DNA of 27,149 bases from an uncultured Acidobacteriota bacterium (GTDB taxonomy: Bacteria > Acidobacteriota > Terriglobia > Terriglobales > Acidobacteriaceae): NCBI GenBank assembly GCA_903832475.1, contig CAILBQ010000663.1:1-27149 (forward strand), read 5' to 3'. The position numbers and the translations under genes were made by a program. The notes below the pieces were generated by a model. It was not told where the DNA came from and did no database searches. It saw only the letters and a list, made by a program, of their open reading frames with translations. How positions within the stretch are numbered: the stretch's first letter is position 1; every line of letters starts with the position of its first letter. This document shows positions 1 through 8,339 of this stretch, piece by piece.

Positions 1-137
1 CGCAGATAGCGGTATGCGCAATTTGTGGTACAACCAAGGCCCACAGAGAGACGTCAGCCAGTCTTTTCCGATATGGGAATTTTTCGTGACAAGATGGTAA
101 AAACATTCCCATTCTTGCGAAGCAGTGATGTCAGCCT

Positions 138-166
138 CTTCCATTCCGAAAAATTCCTGCTATGCT
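138..166 (+). promoter_or_regulatory. Possible extended -10 promoter
   Basis: TATGCT at 161-166 is preceded by TG at 158-159, giving an extended -10 (TGCTATGCT). The -35 hexamer at the expected distance (138-143, cttcca) is poor. If real, the leader to the ATG at 536 would be about 360 nt, which is long. Seen directly: the -10 match. Promoter function is inference. Confidence 0.25.
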
Positions 167-298
167 CTCTTTCAGCAGCTAACTAAAGTGTCCTTTACTG
201 TACAAACTTATTCCTCCCAGCGTCTGTGTGCACCACTGACGTGACTTTCAAGTTAAAGCCTTGGCCACTCCAACATTGACTTCGTGATTCGTCTTCAT

Positions 299-315
299 TC
301 ACCCAAAAAGGGTGA
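299..315 (+). promoter_or_regulatory. Perfect short inverted repeat in leader
   Basis: TCACCC-AAAAA-GGGTGA forms a perfect 6-bp inverted repeat with a 5-nt A loop, 220 bases before the start codon. It could be a protein-binding operator or a small RNA hairpin in the 5' leader. No poly-T tract follows, so it is not a classical terminator. Function unknown. Confidence 0.3.
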
Positions 316-535
316 CATCCCCGAAGCGTAATTTCGTTGTCAATAAAGCGACATCGTGCGGCGCACTTCTGCGGCGTGACTCAGCAGAGCCTGTGCCCCA
401 ATATGCCGTGAACGGTCTATCGCGATCGCGCTCAGAGCGACGTTGCGGGATCAGTGAGACTTCGTGTGCCTTGAACTGGAGGGCGAACGAACATCTGAAC
501 TCCGTCACTTACGCGCGCCTCGTCAGGAGCTCGAA

Positions 536-3500
536 ATGAACGAATTAAAGCTGGGATCCAGGCTACACCTTATTGCAGCCATTTTTCTTCTTGGGTCTTT
601 CTCGTGCGCTCCAGCCGGTCTGGCTCAATCCACTACGACCAATATTCAAATCGGCAATACTGTTTTGCAGACGCCTGTTCATCGCCTGGGCGTAAACCTT
701 GGAGACCAGGGGTACTGGGACTCGGGACAGATGATGAAGAACCTGGTGTTTGAGAATCCCGGGTTCGAGGGATTGAAATACCGCGTGATTCTTCATTGCG
801 CGTCGGTGACCGCGAACAGCTGCACGGATGACAACGGGTATAACGGTCAGCCGAACGGGTACTGGGCCGGCGGAACGTACAGCGTGCTTTCCGGCGCCGC
901 GCTGGGCACGACGGGAACAGTGGTGAGCAACACGCTGGGCGCCTCCGGTTGCGGAAGCTGCGGGCCGACAATTGTGTTTGACAAGAGTGTGAACATGGCG
1001 GCCGGCGACTACGTGGCGCTGACCAACTATTTTCCGGGCAGCGGAGACGCCGCATGGTGGGACGACACCAGCGGAGGCGCGACCATCACCACGGAGACCA
1101 CCGATCTTTCCCCCAACACGCCGGGCAAGCAGGCGTTGCTGCTGAGTGCGGGCAAGTCGGGCCAGCTGGCGAGCGTGGCGCAGTATTTCGATACCAATTC
1201 TTCGCTCAGCTTCATTCAGATGAATGGCACGTTTCAAGTAGCGTTTCGTGCCAAGGGTGTGGGTGGCAATAACCAGTTGAACGTGAATGCAGAGCGCCTC
1301 ATGCAGGGCAATGGTCCGTGGCTGAGTCAGACGTTGACCCTCACCAACAGCTGGCAGGATTACACGCTGAATTTTTCAGCGAGCGAGACGGGTTCAGCGG
1401 TCGGGACAATTCAGCTCGTGTTCACGGCTACGGGCAGCAATGTGGAACTGGACGATGTGTCGCTCGAGCAGACCAACTCCAGCGCTTCGAATACAACGGC
1501 GTTTCGCGATGACGTTGTGAACGCATTGAAGGAGCTGAATCCAGGCACGATTCGCATGATGGCAGCAGGAGCGGCGCTGGGTTCCGATCTTCCCAATCAG
1601 CTTGCCGTGCCCTTTGCGAGGTATCGCGAGGGCTTCAATGCCGACTATGATTCGACGCCCAACGTGGCCTACGGCATTCACGAGTTTCTGCAGCTGTGTC
1701 AGGCCGTGGGCGCCGATCCGTGGATTACGATTCCGACGGCGACAACACCGCGGGAGATGACGGATTTTATCGAATACCTGACGGGGACAGGCGGCGACAG
1801 TTTCTCGGCGTCGCGCATCGCCCGCGGGCAGACAGCGCCTTGGACCACAGTGTTTAGCAAGATTCACATTGAGCTTGGGAACGAGACGTGGAACGGTGTC
1901 TTCAAAGGCGAATCGATGTTATACCCGGCGTATCCGCAATGGGCCAATGTGTTGTTTGGCACAGCTCGGCAAACGAGCGGATACCAGGCCAACAAATTCG
2001 ATTTGATCCTGGACGGGTGGGGATCTGTTCCAGGCTACAACTCCACCATGCTGACCTACAGCACGCAGCATGATTCGATGGACATCGCTCCTTACCTGCT
2101 GTACAGCGCGAACAATGAACCGATGACGACGATGTTCGGCGCACTGTTTGCCGAGCCGGAAATGTTCGATACGGCGGGAGGCGAGGTGGCAGCGAACGTC
2201 GCCGTGGCCAACGCAGCTCCTCGCAAGACAGGAGTAAGCGTTTATGAAACCAATCTTGGTACGGAGTTAGGCTCGATCACGCAGGCGCAGTTGAATCTGC
2301 TGACGCCCTCGGTCGGAGCAGGCGTAGCCACCGCAGACCATATGCTGCAGATGATGCGTGCCGGCGTGCAATATCAGAACACTTTCTCCCTGCCGCAATA
2401 TCAGTACAAGCGCGATGATGCAAGCATCGTGAAGCTGTGGGGCATTGTGCTGGACATGGGCACCACCAATCGCCGCAGGCCGCAGTTTCTGACGCAGGCT
2501 CTGTCGAACAGCGTGATTGGCGGCAACATGCTGCAAACCGTTCAGAGCGGCGCCAATCCAACGTGGAACCAACCGCTGAGCAGCGATTCGGTGCAGTTGA
2601 ACGGAGCACACTACCTGCAATCGTTTGCGTTCTTGAATGGCACCTCCATATCAACGGTGCTCTTCAATCTGAATCAGACAACTGCGCTGCCGGTAACGTT
2701 CTCGGGGCCCAATACGCCTTCGGGTTCGGTGCAGATGACGCAGATCACATCGGCCCATATAACGGACAACAATGAGACTTCCTCAGTCGTTGCGCCGACC
2801 ACGCAGACGTTGAGTGCGTTCAATGCGGCAGCGGGATTGTCATTACCGCCATTCTCGATGACGGTGTTGACGTGGACGTCGACGGTGACGCAGCAGCCGC
2901 AATTTTCCGTGGCCGCGGGCACATACAGTACGACGCAAACGGTCGCACTGAGCGATACGACTCCCGGCGCAACGATCTACTACACCACCGATGGCAGCAC
3001 GCCAACGACATCGTCTGCCGTATACGCAACTCCTGTTTCCGTGAGTGCGAGTGGATGGATCAACGCGATCGCGCTGGCGCCGAATTTCACACTAAGCCCG
3101 GTGGCGACCGCTGCGTATACGATTCAGCCGTACGCGGTGGCTCCCACCTTCTCAGTCGCAGCGGGGACCTACAGTACGTCGCAATCGGTTTCTCTCAGCA
3201 CGACCACGCCGGGCGCATCGTTCTACTACACGACGGATGGCAGTACACCGACGACGGGTTCCACGTTGTACAGTGGTCCGATCACGGTGAGCACGAATGA
3301 AACACTAAGCGCAATTGCAGTGGCATCGCACTACAGCAACAGCCCGGTGGCGACCGCGGCGTATACCATCGCACCGCCTTCGGTCGCGCCTGTGTTTTCT
3401 GTAGCGGCAGGCACGTACGTCGACACGCAATACGTCTCCATGACGGACAGCATGGCGGGTGCGGTCATCTACTACACGACCAACGGATCAACGCCGACGT

Positions 3501-5719
3501 CGAATTCAAACCAGTACACCGCAGCCATCACCGTTAGCGTGACGCAGACGCTGAAGGCGATCGCGGTTGCATCCGGATATTCGAGCAGTCCGGTGACCTC
3601 GGCAACCTATACGATCTCGAACTTGACGGCGCCGCCCACATTCAGTCCAGGCACAGGAACGTACAATGGTCCGCAGTCGGTTTCGATTGCGAGTGCGACG
3701 CCAGGCGCGGTCATTTACTACACCACCAATGGAACGAAGCCGACAACGTCCTCCACTCTCTATACGGGTCCGATCGCAGTGAACGGGACCGAAGACATCG
3801 CTGCGCTCACGATCGCGCCGGGCTATACAGGCACTTTGGGCTCAGCGCTCTATGACCTGGTCGTGGCGACGCCGGTGCTGAGCGTTCCTGGCGGAGCCTA
3901 CGGCGGTCCCCAGACAATCACCATCACGACGTCCACGGCCACGGCCAACATCTATTACACAATGGATGGCAGCACGCCGAACACGACGTCCACGCAGTAC
4001 ACCGGTCCGCTGGTGATCAGTTCTTCGAAGACGTTGAAAGCGGTCGGTGCAAAGGAGAACTACGTCAGCAGCGCAGTGACCGCTGCGACCTACACGGTAG
4101 GGCAGTCAGCGGCCACGCCCACGTTCTCACCAGCGGCTGGGTCGTACTCTGGCGCGCAAGTGGTAACGATCTCGGATGCGACGGCGGGAGCGACAATTTA
4201 CTACACCACCAATGGCACTGCTCCGACGACTTCCTCAACGGTATATAGCGGACCCATCACAGTGAGCGCATCGGAGACGGTCACAGCCGCGGCCATAGCC
4301 ACAAACTATTCGTTGAGCGTGGCTGGCTCGGCGGCCTACACCATCGGCACGCAGACGGTGATCCCGGTGATCAGCGTTCCCGGTGGTACCTACTATGGAC
4401 CGCAAACGGTGACCATCACGGATGCGACTCCGAACGCGGTGATTTACTACACCACGAATGGCACCGTTCCGACGACATCGTCGAACCAGTACACGGGGCC
4501 AGTCCTTGTCAACCAGGCCGAGCAGTTGCAGGCGAATGCGATTGCGCCGGGGTATTCGGTCAGTCCAGCGGCTGCGGCCAACTATTCCTTGACAGTCGCC
4601 ACTCCGGCGCTGAGTTCGCCCAGCGGCACCTATTCGAGCGGACAGACGCTGCAAATCACAGATACCACACCAGGTGCGGTGATCTTTTACACGACGAATG
4701 GTTCGACACCGAGTACGACCTCGACGCAGTATACGGGACCCATCACAATCAGCAGTTCGGAAACGATCAAAGTCCTTGCGGCGGAGACCGGTTACGTGAC
4801 GAGCGCAGTTGCTTCCGCGACCTACACGATTGGGACGGGGCAGGTGACGGCGGCGCCGGCATTTTCGCTGGCAACCGGAAGCTATGCAACAGCCCAATCG
4901 GTGACCATCACGGATGCTACAGCAGGCGCAGTGATTTATTACACGACGGATGGAAGCACGCCGTCGACATCTTCGGCCGTGTACACGTCTCCCATCCTGG
5001 TGAGTTCGACCGAGACTCTGTCGGCGCGCGCGGTTGCACCCGGGATCACAGCAAGCACGGTGACCACGGCGACCTACACCATTTCCCAGACGGTGGCCTT
5101 TTCCTTTCCCAACGGCTTTGCGGCCGGTGGGGTTCACATGAATGGGTCGGCGGTCATTTCGGGTGCGAACCTGGAACTGGTCAGCGGATCGTCCGGCCAG
5201 GCTGGTACGGCCTGGTATCCCAACAAGGTGGCTGTAAGCGAGTTTGGCACGCAGTTTGACTTTCAGCTACCGACTTCGGCTGCGGATGGATTCACCTTTA
5301 CGCTCGAAAATGAGGCAGCGGGCTATTGGGCGCTCGGCGGAAATGGGTCTTCTCTGGGGTATTCCGGGATCACCAACAGCGTCGCCGTGGCCTTTGATCT
5401 GTACCAGTCGGGAGTTACGAATGCAGAGACACTCAGCGTGCTGACGGGTGGGTCGATGACGCCCGTCGGGCTGGTCAATCTAAGTTCAAGCGGAATCAAT
5501 TTGCACAGCGGAGATCCTTTCCGGGTGCAAATTGCCTACACGGCTGGCTCCATGACGGTGGTGGTACTCGACAAGACGACAGGAGCCACGGCGACCAACA
5601 CGTTTGCTGTGAATGTTCCGGGAGTGATCGGCAGCACCACCGCGTATGCCGGATTTACGGGCGGTACCGGGTCGCAGACGTCGATCCAGAACATTGTCGA
5701 CTGGGTCTACGAAAACTGA
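536..5719 (+). CDS. Secreted GH51-like glycoside hydrolase with nine CHB_HEX_C repeats and L-type lectin domain
   Basis: Exported protein of 1727 residues, predicted to act on a polysaccharide outside the cell. The ATG at 536 is chosen because AGGAG lies 6 bases upstream and a signal peptide follows directly (charged start, hydrophobic core, cleavage near AGLA|Q at about 32); the open frame extends to 464 without such a signal. Order: Cys-containing beta region (about 35-175), CBM4/9-like jelly roll ending in VELDDVSLEQ (about 175-318), barrel-like catalytic region (about 320-680) with ELGNETWNG, whose Glu450 would be the clan GH-A acid/base, and VYETNLG, whose Glu571 would be the nucleophile. 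A C-terminal beta domain ends LPPFSMTVLTW, as in GH51 arabinofuranosidases. Then come nine repeats of about 81 residues (788-1520) and an L-type lectin domain (1521-1727; ADGFTFTLEN, GYSGITNSVAVAFDLY). Substrate is not determined; GH39/GH79-like families are alternatives. Two paralogues lie in the same window. Confidence 0.85.
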   Translation: MNELKLGSRLHLIAAIFLLGSFSCAPAGLAQSTTTNIQIGNTVLQTPVHRLGVNLGDQGYWDSGQMMKNLVFENPGFEGLKYRVILHCASVTANSCTDDNGYNGQPNGYWAGGTYSVLSGAALGTTGTVVSNTLGASGCGSCGPTIVFDKSVNMAAGDYVALTNYFPGSGDAAWWDDTSGGATITTETTDLSPNTPGKQALLLSAGKSGQLASVAQYFDTNSSLSFIQMNGTFQVAFRAKGVGGNNQLNVNAERLMQGNGPWLSQTLTLTNSWQDYTLNFSASETGSAVGTIQLVFTATGSNVELDDVSLEQTNSSASNTTAFRDDVVNALKELNPGTIRMMAAGAALGSDLPNQLAVPFARYREGFNADYDSTPNVAYGIHEFLQLCQAVGADPWITIPTATTPREMTDFIEYLTGTGGDSFSASRIARGQTAPWTTVFSKIHIELGNETWNGVFKGESMLYPAYPQWANVLFGTARQTSGYQANKFDLILDGWGSVPGYNSTMLTYSTQHDSMDIAPYLLYSANNEPMTTMFGALFAEPEMFDTAGGEVAANVAVANAAPRKTGVSVYETNLGTELGSITQAQLNLLTPSVGAGVATADHMLQMMRAGVQYQNTFSLPQYQYKRDDASIVKLWGIVLDMGTTNRRRPQFLTQALSNSVIGGNMLQTVQSGANPTWNQPLSSDSVQLNGAHYLQSFAFLNGTSISTVLFNLNQTTALPVTFSGPNTPSGSVQMTQITSAHITDNNETSSVVAPTTQTLSAFNAAAGLSLPPFSMTVLTWTSTVTQQPQFSVAAGTYSTTQTVALSDTTPGATIYYTTDGSTPTTSSAVYATPVSVSASGWINAIALAPNFTLSPVATAAYTIQPYAVAPTFSVAAGTYSTSQSVSLSTTTPGASFYYTTDGSTPTTGSTLYSGPITVSTNETLSAIAVASHYSNSPVATAAYTIAPPSVAPVFSVAAGTYVDTQYVSMTDSMAGAVIYYTTNGSTPTSNSNQYTAAITVSVTQTLKAIAVASGYSSSPVTSATYTISNLTAPPTFSPGTGTYNGPQSVSIASATPGAVIYYTTNGTKPTTSSTLYTGPIAVNGTEDIAALTIAPGYTGTLGSALYDLVVATPVLSVPGGAYGGPQTITITTSTATANIYYTMDGSTPNTTSTQYTGPLVISSSKTLKAVGAKENYVSSAVTAATYTVGQSAATPTFSPAAGSYSGAQVVTISDATAGATIYYTTNGTAPTTSSTVYSGPITVSASETVTAAAIATNYSLSVAGSAAYTIGTQTVIPVISVPGGTYYGPQTVTITDATPNAVIYYTTNGTVPTTSSNQYTGPVLVNQAEQLQANAIAPGYSVSPAAAANYSLTVATPALSSPSGTYSSGQTLQITDTTPGAVIFYTTNGSTPSTTSTQYTGPITISSSETIKVLAAETGYVTSAVASATYTIGTGQVTAAPAFSLATGSYATAQSVTITDATAGAVIYYTTDGSTPSTSSAVYTSPILVSSTETLSARAVAPGITASTVTTATYTISQTVAFSFPNGFAAGGVHMNGSAVISGANLELVSGSSGQAGTAWYPNKVAVSEFGTQFDFQLPTSAADGFTFTLENEAAGYWALGGNGSSLGYSGITNSVAVAFDLYQSGVTNAETLSVLTGGSMTPVGLVNLSSSGINLHSGDPFRVQIAYTAGSMTVVVLDKTTGATATNTFAVNVPGVIGSTTAYAGFTGGTGSQTSIQNIVDWVYEN
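2897..5095 (+). repeat. Nine tandem CHB_HEX_C-type protein repeats
   Basis: Nine in-frame units of roughly 240-255 bases, each with the pattern P-x-F-S-x-x-x-G-x-Y ... GAxIYYTT[DN]GSTPT ... YTGPITVS-x-E-T-x-A-x-A and ending AxYTI. They match the chitobiase/beta-hexosaminidase C-terminal repeat family, a small Ig-like fold common in secreted bacterial proteins. They probably act as a stalk between the catalytic core and the terminal lectin. The units are diverged at DNA level, so this array is older than the one at 19516-21282. Confidence 0.9.
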
Positions 5720-5735
5720 GCAGCGAATTGAACCC

Positions 5736-5766
5736 AAGGGGCAACATCTCCGGATGCTGCCCTTTT
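5736..5766 (+). terminator. Intrinsic terminator after the first glycosidase-lectin gene
   Basis: Seventeen bases after the stop codon, AAGGGGCAACATC (5736-5748) pairs with GATGCTGCCCTTT (5753-5765) around a UCCG loop. The stem has one bulge and one mismatch, and a TTTT tract lies at 5763-5766. The closing C(UCCG)G belongs to the very stable UNCG tetraloop class. The right arm contains the ATG at 5754, which argues against that codon as the start of the next gene. Confidence 0.65.
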
Positions 5767-5825
5767 CCCTTTGGCGGAAAGGTGGGAGTGCGGTGGGCAG
5801 GTCTTTGCTGTTAGGTTTCGGAAAG

Positions 5826-6644
5826 ATGCTTGAGCCGAATGTCATCTACGTGTGGCGGATCGCGCTGGATTCAGATTGGAATGGGGATGAGGAGCGGGCT
5901 GCGCGATGGCGCGCGCTGCTTTCCCCGGAAGAAGTGCTTCGGGCGGACGCTTTCCGTACGGAGACGCTTCGCTGCCACTATGTGATGGCTCATGGAGCGT
6001 TGCGCGTGGTGCTCGGCGCATGCCTGGGGATGGAACCGCGTTCGGTCGCGCTGACGGTGCGGCAGCCTTCGCATGGCGGCGACGCGGGCGCGTCTCCCAC
6101 CAAGCCGGCGCTGGCTGACTTCGTGCGCGGCGAGGCTATGACGGATTTGCGCTTCAACCTGAGTCACACCTCGGGCGCGGCGCTGATCGCGGCGACGCTG
6201 GGGCGCGAAATCGGAGTGGACATCGAGCGGATCCGGCCGATGGAGGATCTGGAGGCGATTGGGCTCAGCATTTTTTCAGCAGTAGAGGGTTCGCACTGGG
6301 AATCGCTGCGAGACGATGACCGGCTGGTGGCCTTCTACCGGGTCTGGACGCGCAAGGAAGCGTATTTGAAGGCGATTGGACTGGGGCTGTTTCGCAACCT
6401 GCAGGACGTGACCGTTCCTGCCGATGCGGCCGCTCTCAAGGGCATTGGCGACGCCCGGTTGGTCCGGGATGCGACAGGAAAATCGGATTGGCGGGTCACC
6501 GATGTGCCCGTCGGAGAGGGATATTGCGGGGCGGTAAGCTGGGAGGGCGACGGAGTCAGTTCCATCCAGGTGGCGGATTTGAGTTCAGATCTTGACGGCA
6601 ACCTCAGCGTCGCAGCTGGCGGTAGGAAACGGAGCAGCTCATGA
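5826..6644 (+). CDS. Sfp-type 4'-phosphopantetheinyl transferase
   Basis: Transfers the 4'-phosphopantetheine arm of coenzyme A onto the Ser of carrier domains in the cytoplasm. From the ATG at 5826 it has 272 residues, close to the usual 220-260 of the Sfp family, and begins with the family-like VIYVWRIALD. Visible motifs are FNLSHTSGAALIA, GVDIER (Asp132 and Glu134 as Mg2+/CoA ligands) and WTRKEAYLKAIGLGL (Lys177, Glu178). Start is uncertain: GTG 5793 has a better Shine-Dalgarno-like AAAGGTGGGAG, and ATG 5754 lies inside the preceding terminator hairpin. The only carrier domain in the window is in the synthetase gene at 24478-27149, about 18 kb away, so it may serve that protein, others, or both. 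It sits directly upstream of the O-antigen ligase-like gene. Family assignment is firm. Confidence 0.9.
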   Translation: MLEPNVIYVWRIALDSDWNGDEERAARWRALLSPEEVLRADAFRTETLRCHYVMAHGALRVVLGACLGMEPRSVALTVRQPSHGGDAGASPTKPALADFVRGEAMTDLRFNLSHTSGAALIAATLGREIGVDIERIRPMEDLEAIGLSIFSAVEGSHWESLRDDDRLVAFYRVWTRKEAYLKAIGLGLFRNLQDVTVPADAAALKGIGDARLVRDATGKSDWRVTDVPVGEGYCGAVSWEGDGVSSIQVADLSSDLDGNLSVAAGGRKRSSS

Positions 6645-6960
6645 CGTGGGTGGGCACAGCGTTCAGACCCGACCGCGTCTTAAACTCGTCTTTGCTGCCG
6701 TCGAAGGGCAGGCCTGTGGCGAGCAGAACCGCGCTTACCCGGAATATGGATTGTGCTAAGGTGAGAAAAAGAGAGTGGCCGTGGGTGTATGTCGCCCCAG
6801 GGCAGTGGATCGACGGCGCGTATTGCCGGTTCGTCAAGAAACACTTTGCGCGGGAACGGGAAGTTTGCAGAAAGCAGAGAGGGCCGGCAGGCGCCTTGAC
6901 GCGACAGCAAGATGCATGGAGATGTGTGCGATCCCGGACTCGTTGGACAGGTGAGAAATC
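6645..6960. other. Intergenic region with possible weak promoter
   Basis: These 316 bases lie between the phosphopantetheinyl transferase and the membrane protein. A 108-codon open frame (6641-6967) overlaps both neighbours, but its protein is Arg/Trp/Cys-rich and resembles no family I know. TTACCC (6735-6740) and TAAGGT (6757-6762), 16 bases apart, could be a weak promoter for the membrane gene. The Shine-Dalgarno AGGTGAG is at 6949-6955. Nothing else is recognised. Confidence 0.4.
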
Positions 6961-8325
6961 TTGGTAATTCTCTTCTTATTTCCGTTCTTCTTCTCGATTT
7001 ATTACGTGCTGCGAAAGCAGGTCGACAAGGCATTCCTGAATGTCTATCTGCCCTGCACTTTCCTGGTGCCGTATTACTACGCCTTTCGCCTGCCGCATAT
7101 GCCGGTGCTTTCGGTGGGCACATCGGCGCTGATTCCGATTGGGATTTCCCTGCTGCTGCGGCCGAAGATTCGCTGGAAGTTTCGCCGCATGGATGCGCTG
7201 GTTGTCCTCTTCATGGTGAGCTTCGGGCTGAGCGAAGTGCTGCGCGAAGCCAATCCCAAGGATGGAATGCTGCTGTGGCTGGGTGAGTTCTGCGAAGTCT
7301 TCCTGGCATACATCGTGGGGCGGCAGATCATCGAGCCCAATCTGCGACTGGAAACGGTCAAGCGCATCATCTTCCTTTTCGTGATTCAGACCCCGTTCGC
7401 GCTGTATGAGTTTCGCTTTGGGCAGAACGTCTGGCTGAACATGGCGCACAAGGTATTTCAGCTTTCCGACGTTGCATGGTTTGTGCAACTGCGCGGAGGT
7501 ACGGCGCGCATTGCGACGGCCTTCGGCGATACCATCCTCGCCGGCATGCTGTTCATGGTGGCCATGGCGCTGAACTATTACCTGGTACAGATCTACAAAC
7601 TCGACAAGACGCGGCTGGGATCAAAAATGAACTGGCTGCAGAAGTACCGCATTCCATTTTTTCTGCTGCCGATTTTCCTGTTCATGACCAACTCACGCAT
7701 GCCCATGGCGTGCGGACTGATGTGCTATCTGTTCCTGCAGATTCCGCGCTTCCGTAGCATACGGACAGGCGCCATCGTGATCGTGCTGACGGTCTCGATC
7801 GGCGCGGGCGCAGTCTACGCCTATTTCCAGCACTACACCTCGGTGTCGGAAGACAAGGCGGCAGACGAGGCGCAGACCAGCGCGATCTACCGTAAGCAAC
7901 TTGTGGAATACTATGCGCCGATCCTGGAAGAAGGCGGCTGGCTGGGCTGGGGAACCTTGAGTCATCCCAGCGTGCCCGGTCTGTCGTCCATCGACAACGA
8001 CTACATGCTGGTGCAGCTTTCGCAAGGCAAGCTGGGCAAGTACACGTTCATCCTGATCGCGCTGGAGTCGATCTTCACGCTGGCTATGTTTGCGACGAAG
8101 TTTCGCTCACGGGAGAGCCAGTTTCTGCTGTTCAGCCTGATGGGAGCGTTGATCGGCATCTTTGTCTCGCTGTCGACGGTCTACCTGGGCGAGCAGGTGC
8201 TGCAGGTGGTGTTCCTGCTGATTGGGTGGTCGCAGTCGCTGCAGGATACCAATGTGGCCATGGGCGCGCGCGCGGTATCGTCCATGCCGGAGGCAAAGTT
8301 CCGCTTCAAGCGAGTGATTGCCTAG
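6961..8325 (+). CDS. O-antigen polymerase/ligase-like polytopic membrane protein (Wzy/WaaL superfamily)
   Basis: Inner-membrane protein of 454 residues with about ten to eleven hydrophobic segments by eye. The late periplasmic-loop pattern, EEGGWLGWGTLSHP followed by SSIDNDYMLVQLSQGKLGKY, matches the G-x-G ... (H/D)N-x-(Y/F) signature of O-antigen ligases and polymerases. Such proteins join lipid-linked glycan units or transfer them to an acceptor. No ATG lies near the N terminus: TTG at 6961 is chosen because AGGTGAG ends 5 bases upstream and the first transmembrane segment (VILFLFPFFFSIYYV) starts immediately. The stop is 14 bases from the converging glycosidase lipoprotein gene. It probably polymerises or ligates the product of the neighbouring glycosyltransferases (inference). 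Polymerase cannot be told from ligase by sequence. Confidence 0.8.
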   Translation: MVILFLFPFFFSIYYVLRKQVDKAFLNVYLPCTFLVPYYYAFRLPHMPVLSVGTSALIPIGISLLLRPKIRWKFRRMDALVVLFMVSFGLSEVLREANPKDGMLLWLGEFCEVFLAYIVGRQIIEPNLRLETVKRIIFLFVIQTPFALYEFRFGQNVWLNMAHKVFQLSDVAWFVQLRGGTARIATAFGDTILAGMLFMVAMALNYYLVQIYKLDKTRLGSKMNWLQKYRIPFFLLPIFLFMTNSRMPMACGLMCYLFLQIPRFRSIRTGAIVIVLTVSIGAGAVYAYFQHYTSVSEDKAADEAQTSAIYRKQLVEYYAPILEEGGWLGWGTLSHPSVPGLSSIDNDYMLVQLSQGKLGKYTFILIALESIFTLAMFATKFRSRESQFLLFSLMGALIGIFVSLSTVYLGEQVLQVVFLLIGWSQSLQDTNVAMGARAVSSMPEAKFRFKRVIA

Positions 8326-8339
8326 GCCGGCCTTCCCCG

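Larger units (their letters stand above)
1..535. other. Upstream region of the first glycosidase-lectin gene
   Basis: No convincing gene is seen in these 535 bases. The stretch is AT-richer than the coding DNA around it up to about position 300. It holds a possible extended -10 promoter element near 158-166, a perfect 6-bp inverted repeat at 299-315, and the ribosome binding site AGGAG at 525-529 in front of the ATG at 536. A 75-codon open frame (312-539) overlaps the ATG as ATGA, but its Arg/Ser-rich composition looks like random translation. The gene to the left lies outside the window. Confidence 0.5.

Noticed and set aside
312..539. 75-codon plus frame before the first glycosidase gene
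   Set aside because: Arg/Ser-rich, no family, no ribosome site; the ATGA overlap with the real gene is probably chance.
2897..5095. CRISPR-like or DNA-level satellite array
   Set aside because: The periodicity is about 245 bases, in frame, and encodes a conserved protein repeat; the units are diverged at DNA level and show no short repeat-spacer pattern.
4235..5137. Long minus-strand open frame (300 codons) opposite the first repeat array
   Set aside because: It is antisense to well-supported repeat-coding DNA; its Arg/His/Cys-rich composition follows from the repeated codons on the other strand.
5754..6644. Earlier start of the phosphopantetheinyl transferase at ATG 5754
   Set aside because: The codon lies inside the terminator stem of the preceding gene and adds residues with no match to the usual N terminus of the family.
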